From a virus: a stretch of DNA of 43,264 nucleotides. The DNA lies in the IMG/VR virus record IMGVR_UViG_3300048590_000166, positions 1 to 43,264 of that record. The stretch is one strand, 5' to 3'. Of the stretch, positions 1 to 7,866 are shown in pieces. The position numbers and the translations under genes were made by a program. Position 1 is the first letter of the stretch. Each line of letters begins with the position of its first letter. Under the pieces are notes generated by a model. It did not search any database. It was not told where the DNA came from and saw only the letters and a list, made by a program, of their open reading frames with translations.

Positions 1-45
1 GCCCGTCCGCAGAATGGAATGATGCTTGAACCGTCCATTGAATAA
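1..45 (+). CDS. Portal protein, C-terminal end (continuation across the contig ends)
   Basis: These 15 codons, ending in TAA at 43-45, are the C-terminus of the portal gene whose full copy is at 41692-43182. They appear here only because the circular genome was opened inside the repeat. This is not a separate gene. Confidence 0.9.
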   Translation, partial: ARPQNGMMLEPSIE

Positions 46-127
46 CGGCACCCATGAGCGCGGTCACATTCCGGCGCTGACGCCGGCTGGTCTGGAACTC
101 GCGCGCTTGCAGTTGGCCGGCCTGCCG
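1..127. repeat. Direct terminal repeat of the contig (left copy)
   Basis: Bases 1-127 are identical to 43138-43264. The copy contains the last 15 codons of the portal gene and the start of the next gene, so both copies fall inside continuous coding sequence. The exact 127-bp length matches a common maximum assembly k-mer, so this is most simply the overlap of a circular or circularly permuted assembly rather than a biological terminal repeat. The unique genome is 43,137 bp. Confidence 0.95.
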
Positions 128-358
128 ATTACCGAAGCAGCGAAGCGGCAGCTTCTGGCGATGATGGCGGCGGCGTCTGATCCGGATGCCGAGCGCATCG
201 ACAACGTGGTCGCGGGCCTGCCGGACGAACGCCGGACGGAAGTCGAGCAGGCGACCACCGAGATTGCCCGCACCTTCCGCGACATCGGCGCGCGCGGCGC
301 TACGGCGCTGGCGGCGATGAGCGACGATGTGTGGGACGAACTGGTGAAGGGTGACTAG
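26..358 (+). CDS. Small head-module protein, unknown function
   Basis: A 110-aa protein encoded directly after, and overlapping the end of, the portal gene. No ATG is available near the N-terminus. TTG at 26 has a GGAA-type SD about 8 bases upstream, and TTG at 38 is the alternative. The protein looks helical and rich in Ala, Glu and Arg (residues 40-100), with no recognisable domain, signal peptide or membrane segment. Its place between portal and the MuF-like gene suggests a role in head assembly, but that is inference from position. A partial second copy of the gene start lies at 43163-43264 because of the contig overlap. Confidence 0.7.
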   Translation: MNRPLNNGTHERGHIPALTPAGLELARLQLAGLPITEAAKRQLLAMMAAASDPDAERIDNVVAGLPDERRTEVEQATTEIARTFRDIGARGATALAAMSDDVWDELVKGD

Positions 359-374
359 TTGCAAAGGAGACCCG

Positions 375-614
375 ATGCAGCAGTATGAGTACGGCGTGAT
401 GTACTACGGAAAATACCAGTCGAGTGACCGTAATTTCGACAAGATGGAAGAATTCGGCAAGGAACTCAACCGCGCCGGCGCTGACGGCTGGCAGATTGTC
501 GCCACCTTCAAGGAAGACGTTGGCTACTCTGTCATTCTTATGCGGCCCGCCAACGCGCCATCGGTGCGCCCGCTGACTACGCGCGAACTGTCGGAAGCCT
601 TCGGAGACAAATAA
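375..614 (+). CDS. DUF4177-like small protein
   Basis: A 79-aa protein. ATG 375 is chosen because AAAGGAG at 363-369 lies 5 bases upstream. The core (residues 3-55) starts with a YEYGV strand, has a helix ending in AGADGWQIV, and finishes with a GYSVILMR strand. This is the layout of the DUF4177 family of small phage and bacterial proteins (strand, helix, then a GWELV-like turn, then strand). The function of that family is unknown. The gene sits in the head operon between a small unknown gene and the MuF-like gene. An upstream ATG at 351 would add 8 residues but has no comparable SD. Confidence 0.75.
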   Translation: MQQYEYGVMYYGKYQSSDRNFDKMEEFGKELNRAGADGWQIVATFKEDVGYSVILMRPANAPSVRPLTTRELSEAFGDK

Positions 615-620
615 CACACC

Positions 621-1229
621 ATGTCGCGCCTTACCGAAGTCATGTCGCTGCTCTACAAGATGGAGCGCGACGACACCGACACGCTGGCCGAACAGCTTCT
701 GACACAGCGCAAGCGGTCATGGGTGACGGCGCTCGGAGAACTGGCGCGTGACATGGGGTGCAATCGCACGCCGCGCGCACCGAGTGGCCGCGACCTCGAC
801 GACCTGCGCCGGCAGAGTGCCGCCGATGCGCGCATGATCGCCCGCACGTGGAACAGGGAAGTCACCCGCGAGATTGCGCGCTTGTACGAAGCGAACCCGC
901 GCGGCAACCGCTACTACTACGTGAGCCGGCTCGAACAGTGGGCCGAAGCGCGCAACGTGTGGAAAGCGCCGCAGATCGCGCTCAACACCGCGCAGCAGAC
1001 GCGCTTCGCCGCACAGCAGGCGTTCTACGATGCTAACGGCATCCGGCGGCAGTACGTGTTTACAGGAAGTCCACCAGTGTGCGAAGAATGCACGATGCTG
1101 TACGGGATGGGTGTGGTCGATCAGAACTATGTTGACCTACATAACGCGCCTATCCATCCCAATTGTGCCCATGAATGGCGGGCACTCCCATTTGAACGTA
1201 TTCCATGTAAGGATTTGTGGCTAGGATAG
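621..1229 (+). CDS. MuF-like phage head morphogenesis (minor capsid) protein
   Basis: A 202-aa protein with a helical N-terminal part and a C-terminal module (about residues 145-190) containing a CEEC pair followed by HPNCAHEW. A CxxC near the middle and a Pro-Asn-Cys-x-His/Arg motif near the end are the signature of the MuF/SPP1 gp7 family, whose members join the portal-proximal procapsid. The order portal, small genes, MuF, scaffold, capsid agrees. From about base 1060 the base composition becomes visibly less GC-rich than in the first two thirds of the gene, and this continues into the neighbouring HNH gene. No strong SD precedes ATG 621, so translation may be coupled to the gene ending at 614. 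Confidence 0.8.
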   Translation: MSRLTEVMSLLYKMERDDTDTLAEQLLTQRKRSWVTALGELARDMGCNRTPRAPSGRDLDDLRRQSAADARMIARTWNREVTREIARLYEANPRGNRYYYVSRLEQWAEARNVWKAPQIALNTAQQTRFAAQQAFYDANGIRRQYVFTGSPPVCEECTMLYGMGVVDQNYVDLHNAPIHPNCAHEWRALPFERIPCKDLWLG

Positions 1230-1237
1230 CACGGTTG

Positions 1238-1246
1238 TGCTATAAT
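1238..1246 (+). promoter_or_regulatory. Extended -10 promoter upstream of the HNH gene
   Basis: TGCTATAAT at 1238-1246 is a perfect consensus -10 hexamer (1241-1246) preceded by the TGn extension. No good -35 box lies at the usual distance, which extended -10 promoters can tolerate. It is followed by a small inverted repeat, TAAGTG/CACTTA, between 1267 and 1288. The HNH gene could thus be expressed independently of the late operon. Confidence 0.55.
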
Positions 1247-1321
1247 TAGGGGGAAACGAAACGACGCTAAGTGCTGAGAACACTTAACGCCGCCCCTGAC
1301 CAAAGAAAGGATCAGCTTTCA

Positions 1322-2107
1322 ATGGCTACCACTAATTCTACCACGCCACTGAAGTTCTGCAATAAGTGTCAGCAATGGTATCCGGCTACGCCAGAATATT
1401 TCCATCGGCGCGCCGACTCTAAGTGTGGCCTAAAGTCACCTTGCAAAGCGTGCAAGAGCAATGATGGGGCCGAATACCGCGCACAGAACTACGACCACAT
1501 ACAAGAAACAAGGGCCACTTATCGAGATCGAAACCGCGAGATACTGCGCGAAAAAGATCGGGAATATCAACGGGCCAATCCCGAGAAGTCACGAGAGCGA
1601 AATCGCCGGTGGCGTGCGCGCAACTTGGAGAGCGAAAGGGAACGCGCTAGACAATATCATCGCGATAACCCTACGAAGTCGATGGAATGGAAGCGCGCGA
1701 ACCCCGAAAAGGCGAAGGAAACCCATCGTCGGTGGCGGCAAAACAACCCGCAAACGGCTAAGGTTAGGTCGCATCGCCGGCGCGCGCGCGAGCAAGGTCT
1801 ACCCAACGACTTCACCGCCGCTGATTGGATGTTTGCACTTGACTACTTCAATCACACTTGCGCCGCGTGTGGCCGGCCACAAGGACTGTGGCACAAGCTG
1901 GTGCCTGATCATTGGATACCGCTTGCATCACCGGATTGTACGGGGACGGTGCCGGCGAACATAGTGCCGCTGTGTCATGGCGTAGGCGGCTGCAACAACA
2001 TCAAGCGAAACCGCGACGCACTCGAATGGCTAGAAAGCACATTCGGCAAGCGCAAGGCTAAGACCATCGCGGCCCGCATCAACGCCTATTTTGAGCTAGT
2101 CCGCTAA
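1322..2107 (+). CDS. HNH endonuclease with tandem charged repeats (probable homing endonuclease)
   Basis: A 261-aa protein starting at ATG 1322, which has AAAGGA about 9 bases upstream. An upstream in-frame start at 1271 is less well supported. Residues 13-44 hold a zinc-ribbon-like cluster with C13, C16, C35, C41 and C44. Residues about 50-165 are tandem basic repeats built on an ANPEKxRE/RRWR theme, probably contacting DNA. Residues about 180-225 form a Cys-containing HNH module: a CAAC pair, DHWIPL (metal-binding His), then a Cys and NNIKRN. The gene interrupts the usual MuF-scaffold order, is less GC-rich than its neighbours and has its own promoter, all typical of a free-standing homing endonuclease. 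A host-takeover role cannot be excluded. Confidence 0.8.
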   Translation: MATTNSTTPLKFCNKCQQWYPATPEYFHRRADSKCGLKSPCKACKSNDGAEYRAQNYDHIQETRATYRDRNREILREKDREYQRANPEKSRERNRRWRARNLESERERARQYHRDNPTKSMEWKRANPEKAKETHRRWRQNNPQTAKVRSHRRRAREQGLPNDFTAADWMFALDYFNHTCAACGRPQGLWHKLVPDHWIPLASPDCTGTVPANIVPLCHGVGGCNNIKRNRDALEWLESTFGKRKAKTIAARINAYFELVR

Positions 2108-2168
2108 CTCCCGCGCCGATTACAGGCGCTTTTGTCCGCAGTAGAACCACACGCCAGGAGCGTAGATC

Positions 2169-2774
2169 ATGACCACCGATCACGACGACATGCAGGCCAT
2201 GTCCGACGCGCAGCACGCACAGGATGCGGAGCAGCGCACCAATTTCGACAGCTTACCCGCTGACGTCCGCAAGTACATGGAAGACCTGCGTAAAGAAGCA
2301 GCGTCCTACCGTGTGGCTGCGAAGGCGCGGGAAGCTGAACTGGCACGGGCCGAAGAAAGCCGGCTGGCCGAACAGCAGAAGTGGCAGGAACTGGCCACGC
2401 TGCGCGAACAGCAGGTGAAGGAACTCGAACCGGAGCGCGAGCGCCGCGAGGCCCTTGAGGGTTTCGTCAAGGCGACCGTCGCCAGCCGGATCGAGGCGCT
2501 TCCCGAAGCCTACCGCACGCTCGTGCCGGAGTACGACGACCCTGTGAAGACGCTGGCGTGGCTAGATGCCAATGCCGGCAAGCTGATTACGCCACGACCG
2601 CCGGCGCTGGACGCGGGTGTACGTGGGGACAGCAGCACAGCGGTTCCCGACGCGCGACAGGTGTCGGCGGCGCAAGTGGCCGCGCAGTACGGCTACAGCA
2701 TCACGCCGGAGCAGCTGGCCGCGCGCCAGAAGCAAATCGAACAGCAGCGGCGAGACAAGCCGCAAGGAGATTAG
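2169..2774 (+). CDS. Capsid scaffolding protein
   Basis: A 201-aa highly charged protein. ATG 2169 has AGGAG about 9 bases upstream. Residues about 30-105 are predicted coiled coil (long runs of Glu, Ala, Arg and Lys), followed by a segment ending in a Pro/Ala-rich linker and a basic, Gln-rich C-terminal helix (about 175-201). A coiled coil plus basic C-terminal helix, directly upstream of decoration and major capsid genes, is the standard picture of a tailed-phage scaffold whose C-terminus binds the capsid protein. I see no Ser-His-Asp protease signature, so a fused maturation protease is unlikely. Confidence 0.8.
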   Translation: MTTDHDDMQAMSDAQHAQDAEQRTNFDSLPADVRKYMEDLRKEAASYRVAAKAREAELARAEESRLAEQQKWQELATLREQQVKELEPERERREALEGFVKATVASRIEALPEAYRTLVPEYDDPVKTLAWLDANAGKLITPRPPALDAGVRGDSSTAVPDARQVSAAQVAAQYGYSITPEQLAARQKQIEQQRRDKPQGD

Positions 2775-2777
2775 GAC

Positions 2778-3179
2778 ATGGCTTTTCAGTGGGCTTTCAA
2801 TATGAGTGGTGGTATGCCGCTCATCCAGCCGTTCACCGTCAAAAATGCCGAAGTGATCACCGAGGGCATGATGGTCAGCCTGGACACCGGCGAGGTCGAT
2901 AAGGCTGCGCACGGCGATGCCGCCATCATCGGGATCGCGGTGCATGACGCCGACAACACATCCGACGGTCAGACCGTGCGTGTCATCGTCAACCGCGACG
3001 CGGTTTACAGTGTGGTCGATGCCAATGCGCGCGCCGTGGATGCCGACCTTGATCTGGACTCTGACGCGACGGGTGTCACCACCGACAGCAGCCACACCTT
3101 CAAGGTGTTCCGCGACAGCGGTTCAACCGAGCCGACGCTGGTCTACATCAACGCCGGCAATCATTGGCTCGACGCCTAA
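2778..3179 (+). CDS. Capsid decoration/cement-like protein
   Basis: A 133-aa, probably all-beta protein lying 3 bases after the scaffold gene and just before the major capsid gene. AAGGAG lies upstream of the ATG. Residues 20-55 run from PFTVKNAEVITEGMMVSL to a GIAVHDAD turn, the style of small phage proteins that trimerise on capsid surfaces (DUF2190-like). There is no cysteine cluster or membrane segment. The assignment rests on position, size and this weak family resemblance. Confidence 0.6.
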   Translation: MAFQWAFNMSGGMPLIQPFTVKNAEVITEGMMVSLDTGEVDKAAHGDAAIIGIAVHDADNTSDGQTVRVIVNRDAVYSVVDANARAVDADLDLDSDATGVTTDSSHTFKVFRDSGSTEPTLVYINAGNHWLDA

Positions 3180-3191
3180 GGAGATAGCGAC

Positions 3192-4082
3192 ATGACACTC
3201 GTCAGCCAGAATTTCACACAGCTAACAGACTTCGACCCCGTCCTCGCTGAGATTTTCTATCAGCAGTACAACCAGCACCCGCAGCTTCGGCAGCAGGTGT
3301 TTGGGATGCGCCGCAGCCTCAAGGCGAAGGAAACGGAACTGCGCCTCGGTTCGTTCGGCGATCCCGTCGAGTTTGACGGCGCGGTCGAATACGAGACCCC
3401 CAGCCGCGACTACGAAATCGTGTACAGCCACACGCATTTCGTCAAGGGCTTCAGCATCGAGCAGACGCTGCTCGAAGACATGCAGTATGACGGCATCTTC
3501 GCATCGGCTGCGGAGATGGGCCGCGCGTTTGCGCGCAAGCAGGAGAAGGACGCCTGGAGCGTCTTTAACAACGCGACCTCGACCGTCGGCTATGACGGCA
3601 AGGCGCTGATCGCCAATGACCACCCGCGCAGCCGCACCGACGCGACGGCAGTCGACAACCTGCTGGCGCTGGCGCTGGACTCGGCCAACCTTGAAACCGC
3701 CATCACGACCATGCAGGCGTTTGGCGACGACAAGGGCGAAGAAATCTCGATCATGCCCGACCTGCTGATCGTGCCGCGCGCCCTGCGTAAGACAGCGCTC
3801 GAACTGACCGGCTCGCCGCTGAACCCTGGGACGGCGAACAACGCGATCAACGTTCACAGCGGCCTTCGCACGCTGGTCGTGCCGTGGCTGACCGACACCA
3901 ACCGCTGGTTCGTGGTCGACTCGGCGCTGGCGCGTCAGCATCTGAAATGGTGGGATCGTATTGACCCGACCTTTGCCGCCGACGAAGACTTCAACACGCT
4001 CATTCGCCGCTATCGTGGCCGGATGCGCTACTCCTACGGGTGGTCTGACTTCCGGTGGGTTATCGGTTCAGAACCGTCGTAG
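3192..4082 (+). CDS. Major capsid protein, Mu gpT-like (HK97 fold)
   Basis: A 296-aa protein resembling the phage Mu gpT major-head-subunit family. Recognisable family features are an N-terminal FYQQYN helix, an early E-loop region with GFSIEQTLLEDMQYDG, a helix with ARKQEKDAWSVFNNA, a conserved DHP segment near residue 139, PDLLIVPRAL near residue 194, the LVVPWLTDTNRWFVVD strand, and a RYSYGWSDFRW ending. An SD (AAGGAG) precedes ATG 3192. The length is normal for gpT. It should form the icosahedral shell on the scaffold encoded just upstream. No N-terminal delta domain for proteolysis is obvious. Confidence 0.9.
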   Translation: MTLVSQNFTQLTDFDPVLAEIFYQQYNQHPQLRQQVFGMRRSLKAKETELRLGSFGDPVEFDGAVEYETPSRDYEIVYSHTHFVKGFSIEQTLLEDMQYDGIFASAAEMGRAFARKQEKDAWSVFNNATSTVGYDGKALIANDHPRSRTDATAVDNLLALALDSANLETAITTMQAFGDDKGEEISIMPDLLIVPRALRKTALELTGSPLNPGTANNAINVHSGLRTLVVPWLTDTNRWFVVDSALARQHLKWWDRIDPTFAADEDFNTLIRRYRGRMRYSYGWSDFRWVIGSEPS

Positions 4083-4105
4083 CGGGCGGCTAAAGGAGTA
4101 TTCCG

Positions 4106-4747
4106 ATGGCTGATACCGTACTAACCAACCTGCTCATCACCGGCGACCTAACAGTTGCCGGCACAGCGACCGCCGACGCCTATGTGGGCGCGGTGTCAAA
4201 CGACCTCAACGGGGCGGAACTGATCCTCGACGCGGACGCTGACACCAGCATCACGGCGGACACGGACGACCGCATTGACATCAAGGTGTCGGGCGCTGAC
4301 GACTTCCAGATCAGCGCCAACACCTTCACCGCGTTATCGGGCAGCACCATCAAGACCGACACCATCGCGGAAACGACCGGCGACGCCGGTGTCACTATCG
4401 ACGGCGCTCTGCTCAAGGATGGCCGCAGTAACCTCGGTCGTCAGGTGCAGGCGCTGACGGCGTCGGGTGAGATCACGATCAAGTCGGGACTGGTCACGCT
4501 GGCGCACGGTACAACGCCAATTGCGGCAACGCTGCCGGCTCCTGTGGCTGGTGACGAACTGATCATCATCAACACGAGCGCCACTGGCACCGAAGCGCAC
4601 ACCGTGACGGTGGAGGCAGGGGTCACGCTCGACGGCACGAATGACGTGGCAACACTCGACGCACCCGGTGATGTTCTACACATGATTGCTGTCAGCGCCA
4701 CGCGCTGGTACATCCTGGAGAACATCGGCACGGTGGTCCTCAGCTAA
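4106..4747 (+). CDS. Beta-rich virion protein, probable head fibre/decoration
   Basis: A 213-aa protein starting at ATG 4106 with AAAGGAG 9 bases upstream. The sequence is Thr-, Ala- and Asp-rich and looks entirely beta. Residues about 35-75 have the short repetitive strands (ELILDADADTSITADTDDR) seen in phage fibres and head fibres. Residues about 120-213 form a separate beta-sandwich-like module containing PVAGDELIIINTSA and ending in a TRWYILE strand. A similar C-terminal module is found in the distal tail protein ending at 11777. Location between capsid and connector genes favours a capsid-attached appendage. Confidence 0.6.
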   Translation: MADTVLTNLLITGDLTVAGTATADAYVGAVSNDLNGAELILDADADTSITADTDDRIDIKVSGADDFQISANTFTALSGSTIKTDTIAETTGDAGVTIDGALLKDGRSNLGRQVQALTASGEITIKSGLVTLAHGTTPIAATLPAPVAGDELIIINTSATGTEAHTVTVEAGVTLDGTNDVATLDAPGDVLHMIAVSATRWYILENIGTVVLS

Positions 4748-4809
4748 CGCATGACGCAACGGGCGGGCCGGCACACGCTGACCCGCCCGACGTCTAGGAA
4801 GGGCAGGCT

Positions 4810-5268
4810 ATGGCCTATGTTTTTGACAAAGTCATCGAAGCGCAGGTTGCCCCAACCGTAACCGCCGGCGCGTACAGCGCGGCGGACGTGGTCGGTGGCC
4901 TGCTGACCTTCAGCGTCACCAGCCCGTCCGGCTGCGGCGTGATCAACAAGCTCGTGATCGCGGACGACGAAGACGAAAAGGCGGCGGGCTCGCTGTACCT
5001 GTTCAATGCCGCGCCGACCACCATCGCGGACAACGCCGCCGGCGCACTTGTCATCGCTGACCTGAAGAAGATCGTCACCGTGATTGCGATTGCGGCAGAC
5101 GATTACGTCACCATCAATGGCAACGCCTACGCGGTGATCGACGACATCAATGACGTGTACAAGGCGGACGGCAAGGGCAACCTGTACGGCTACTTCATCA
5201 CGTCCGGCACGCCGACTTATGGCGCTGCGACCGACCTCACGCTCACGCTGTCCGTGCTGACAAGCTAG
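4810..5268 (+). CDS. Small virion-associated protein, unknown
   Basis: A 152-aa protein starting at ATG 4810 with an AGGAAGG-type SD. It is rich in Ala, Val, Thr and Asp with alternating hydrophobic residues, suggesting a beta structure. It has a single cysteine and no transmembrane segment. I do not recognise the family. Its position between the head-fibre-like gene and the probable connector gene suggests a structural or head-decorating role. Confidence 0.6.
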   Translation: MAYVFDKVIEAQVAPTVTAGAYSAADVVGGLLTFSVTSPSGCGVINKLVIADDEDEKAAGSLYLFNAAPTTIADNAAGALVIADLKKIVTVIAIAADDYVTINGNAYAVIDDINDVYKADGKGNLYGYFITSGTPTYGAATDLTLTLSVLTS

Positions 5269-5278
5269 GCGGTGCGCG

Positions 5279-5701
5279 ATGGCGATGACCGCAGCGCAGA
5301 AGGCGTTCGTTCGGGACGCGACCGGCGATCACCGGACGGACAACGCCAGCACGCCGGCTTACGACCTCGCGGACGCGACGCTCGACGCGATCTATGACGA
5401 CGCGACGCAGGGCGACAGCAACCTCACGCGAACGATTGTGTGGGCGCTGCGCCGGCGTTGGGCGCGTGCGATCAACGCGGTCGACCTGTCCGGCGAGTTT
5501 GGCAACGCAAGCCACTCTCAGAAGCAGGAGCAGCTCAAGAAGCTGCTCGACTACTGGGAAGGCGTCGCGCTCTCGGAAGGCGTCGCGGACGGGTTGGGCC
5601 TGCAAACCGCCGGCTCAAGCGTGACGCACACCTACCGCGCCGACAGCCTGCAGACGGAAGCGCCGGACTACAGCAGCAGCTACACGACCACGGACGACTA
5701 G
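5279..5701 (+). CDS. Probable head-tail connector protein
   Basis: A 140-aa mostly helical protein. Residues about 5-55 contain helices with ATLDAIYDDA and a TIVWALRRRWARAI segment; the C-terminal 40 residues are polar and Ser/Thr-rich. In siphoviruses the slot between the capsid gene and the tail-completion gene is normally filled by a small helical connector of this size (HK97 gp6 or SPP1 gp15 type). The call is therefore by synteny and secondary structure, not by motif. ATG 5279 has an AGGCGG SD; ATG 5285 is an alternative. Confidence 0.6.
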   Translation: MAMTAAQKAFVRDATGDHRTDNASTPAYDLADATLDAIYDDATQGDSNLTRTIVWALRRRWARAINAVDLSGEFGNASHSQKQEQLKKLLDYWEGVALSEGVADGLGLQTAGSSVTHTYRADSLQTEAPDYSSSYTTTDD

Positions 5702-5709
5702 GGGGCGAC

Positions 5710-6210
5710 ATGATCCCTATTCGTGTCACTGTCACCATCGATAACGACATCCTCGACGCGGTTGCTGAGACTGCGGAGAAAGCCCCGAAGCTGATGCAGA
5801 CGGCGATGCGGCGCAGCGTGCGCCGTGTTGCCAACCGGCTGCTGCGCTCCCTGCGAAAGCGACCCCCGAAGTGGAGAGGGAAGCGGCGCTGGAAGTCTGA
5901 ACGCCAGCGCAGGGCCTACTTCGCAACCGACGGCTTCGGCGGCGGCATCCCGTACCAACCGACCGGCAGACTAATGGCGGGGTGGGATGTCGAGTACACC
6001 AATCGTGACCCGTACAGCGGCGAATTTACGGTAGTCAACCCCGTCGCCTACGCGCAGTTCGTGCAAGTGGACTTCGCGCAGCCGATGCACCTTGACAGCG
6101 GTTGGCCGCAGCTTGCGCCGCTGGTCGCGCAGGTGCGCGAGGACATCAACGAGGTGGCAATCCAGACGTGGTTCACCGTATCCGACCCGTATGCGGGCGT
6201 GAAAGGGTAG
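5710..6210 (+). CDS. Neck/tail-completion protein (HK97 gp10-like)
   Basis: A 166-aa basic protein. The open frame extends upstream to 5440, but ATG 5710 is taken because it follows the previous stop by 8 bases and the upstream part overlaps another gene completely. The N-terminal strand is followed by an amphipathic helix (DAVAETAEKAPKLMQTAMRR), a very basic segment (residues 45-65, KRPPKWRGKRRWKSERQRR), an YQPTGRLMAGW segment, and YAQFVQVDFAQPMH. A long N-terminal helix followed by a TG.L..GW element and a YA.FV/EFG-like strand is the pattern of the HK97 gp10 family at the head-tail interface. Confidence 0.65.
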   Translation: MIPIRVTVTIDNDILDAVAETAEKAPKLMQTAMRRSVRRVANRLLRSLRKRPPKWRGKRRWKSERQRRAYFATDGFGGGIPYQPTGRLMAGWDVEYTNRDPYSGEFTVVNPVAYAQFVQVDFAQPMHLDSGWPQLAPLVAQVREDINEVAIQTWFTVSDPYAGVKG

Positions 6211-6213
6211 CGC

Positions 6214-6666
6214 ATGGCAGTAGCGACCGTAGACAACGTCAAGACGCGGCTCGAACTGCTGGCAGACGCGGCCATCACGACGCTGCTGTCGGGGACGGAG
6301 TACGCGATCAGCAAGTCCACGCTGCCGGCCATCGAAGCGCGACCGCGCGCCGCGACCAATGAGCGACATGGCGGCATGGGCCGGCTCGTGACCCGCGAGT
6401 GGGAATTGTGGCTGTTCGTGCGCGAACTCACGAACCCCGAAGACCCTGCGGACGTGCTGCCGGCGCTGGAAGCGTGTCACTCGTATCTCGAAACCGTGCC
6501 CGACTACTTCGCGGCGCGGCCCCAACTGCAAAAAGCGGACATGAGCAACCCTATCGTCTACGGCACGACCTTCGCAGACGACAGCGGGCCAGTGACATCC
6601 CCCTACAAGGGCAAAGAATACGCTTGCGTCCGTTTCACTTTCCAAGTAACGACGATGCGCCCGTGA
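6214..6666 (+). CDS. Tail terminator/tail completion protein
   Basis: A 150-aa protein, three bases after the gp10-like gene, with AAAGGG upstream of ATG 6214. It begins with a helix (VDNVKTRLELLAD), followed by strands in the WELWLFV region, a central helix (LPALEACHSYLETV), and a final strand YACVRFTFQVTTMRP. This alpha/beta layout and the position directly before the tail-tube gene match the lambda gpU/HK97 gp10-downstream tail-terminator group, which stops tail polymerisation and joins the tail to the head. No catalytic motif is expected. Confidence 0.65.
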   Translation: MAVATVDNVKTRLELLADAAITTLLSGTEYAISKSTLPAIEARPRAATNERHGGMGRLVTREWELWLFVRELTNPEDPADVLPALEACHSYLETVPDYFAARPQLQKADMSNPIVYGTTFADDSGPVTSPYKGKEYACVRFTFQVTTMRP

Positions 6667-6688
6667 GACGGGCGGAGGAGTAAAGCAC

Positions 6689-7564
6689 ATGGCTGCTACG
6701 CCACGCGCGGGCCATCTCGCAGGCTTCTACTACGCGCAGATCATGTTCCGCGACACCAACGGCTATCCGGTCGGCGCGAACTCGACGCCGAACAGCAAGG
6801 CCAACGGCACCGTGTACAACGCCTACAAATTGACGGGGCCGGTCAATGTGACCGCGCCGACGCCGACCCGCGAACTCGCCACCTTCCGCGGCGGCATGGC
6901 GATCCTCGGCCAGCGCGCGCTCGGCACGACCGACTTCGGCACCTTCGACCTGACGCTGTCAGCGTATGACGAGGTGTTCGAGAGTTACGTGACCGGCGCG
7001 GTGAATGATGTCACCAACGCCGGCACGGAGAACGTGTTCAGCGCCAGCAATACCGAGAACCTGAACCTGCCACAGTTCCACCTGGTGCTGACGGCGGGCT
7101 GGCAGGACAGCACCGGCACGAACCGTTACATCAACTGGATGTATCCCAACGTGCAGATCGCGCCCGGCCAGATCAGTGTGACGCAGGACGGCGGCGTCAA
7201 CCCGAACCCTGTGCAGTACACGGTGATCCCGTCCAGCTCGACCCGCACCACGCTCGGCTACCTGTTCAGCGCGACCGGTGTCAACATCACCAACGACCGC
7301 GACATCGTCAGTCGCTGGCGCACGGACTACCCCGTCACGTTCGCCACTTACGTCGATGACGGCGCAGACACCAGCGTGACGACGGCGTACCTGCCGGCCA
7401 CGTCGGACGTCGATGGGACGCGCAACGTGTACACGAAAAACGGCGTCGATAACAAGTCCAACATCTCGGCGTTCTCGACCACGACCGCAGCGACCACACA
7501 CACGCAGGGGACGGCGGCAGACATCTGGGTCATTTCGTACATGACCAACTTCGTCACGCCGTAG
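6689..7564 (+). CDS. Major tail tube protein
   Basis: A 291-aa protein with a strong SD (GGAGGAG) before ATG 6689. It is Thr-, Asn- and Val-rich and should be a beta-sandwich/barrel. Its place between the tail terminator and the tail-assembly chaperones and tape measure is where siphoviruses encode the tube subunit. The region after about residue 200 (VTFATYVDDGADTSV...) may be a loop or a small added domain, since many tube proteins are shorter (about 150-250 aa). No sheath gene is present, which agrees with a non-contractile tail. Confidence 0.75.
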   Translation: MAATPRAGHLAGFYYAQIMFRDTNGYPVGANSTPNSKANGTVYNAYKLTGPVNVTAPTPTRELATFRGGMAILGQRALGTTDFGTFDLTLSAYDEVFESYVTGAVNDVTNAGTENVFSASNTENLNLPQFHLVLTAGWQDSTGTNRYINWMYPNVQIAPGQISVTQDGGVNPNPVQYTVIPSSSTRTTLGYLFSATGVNITNDRDIVSRWRTDYPVTFATYVDDGADTSVTTAYLPATSDVDGTRNVYTKNGVDNKSNISAFSTTTAATTHTQGTAADIWVISYMTNFVTP

Positions 7565-7575
7565 CCTAAGTCGCC

Positions 7576-7866
7576 ATGATTGACGAGCGTTTGGGCAAGG
7601 TTGGACAGGACGGCGCGGTCGAAAGCTGGCCGGCTGTCACGATCACGGGGCGGGCATATGTTCGCCCCGTGTCCGCTATGGTCAAGCTCGGTGGCGGCTA
7701 TTTCGCCGTCATCGACGACGACCCGATCCCCTTTACGGAACTCGAAGCGCTGATCGAAGTGCTGAAGGAACAGGTGAATGAACCTACGCGACATCGCACG
7801 ACGGGCGGACGTTCTCGACGGGCAGCTGACCCTGTGGTTGATGCCGTATTTGACCCTGAGGAATGA
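7576..7866 (+). CDS. Tail assembly protein, small (chaperone region)
   Basis: A 96-aa protein between the tail tube and tape measure. It has a GRAYVRPVSAMVKLGGGYFAVIDDDPIPF core (residues 25-53, strands) followed by a helix and a basic then acidic tail. The last 89 bases overlap the next gene in another frame. No good SD precedes ATG 7576, so it may be coupled to the gene before it. Function is inferred only from position; it could be a tail chaperone or a minor tube protein. Confidence 0.6.
   Translation: MIDERLGKVGQDGAVESWPAVTITGRAYVRPVSAMVKLGGGYFAVIDDDPIPFTELEALIEVLKEQVNEPTRHRTTGGRSRRAADPVVDAVFDPEE

Noticed and set aside
1-127. The end repeat as a true phage direct terminal repeat
   Set aside because: The length of exactly 127 equals a common assembly k-mer, and the repeat lies inside two continuous genes rather than at a packaging site near the terminase.
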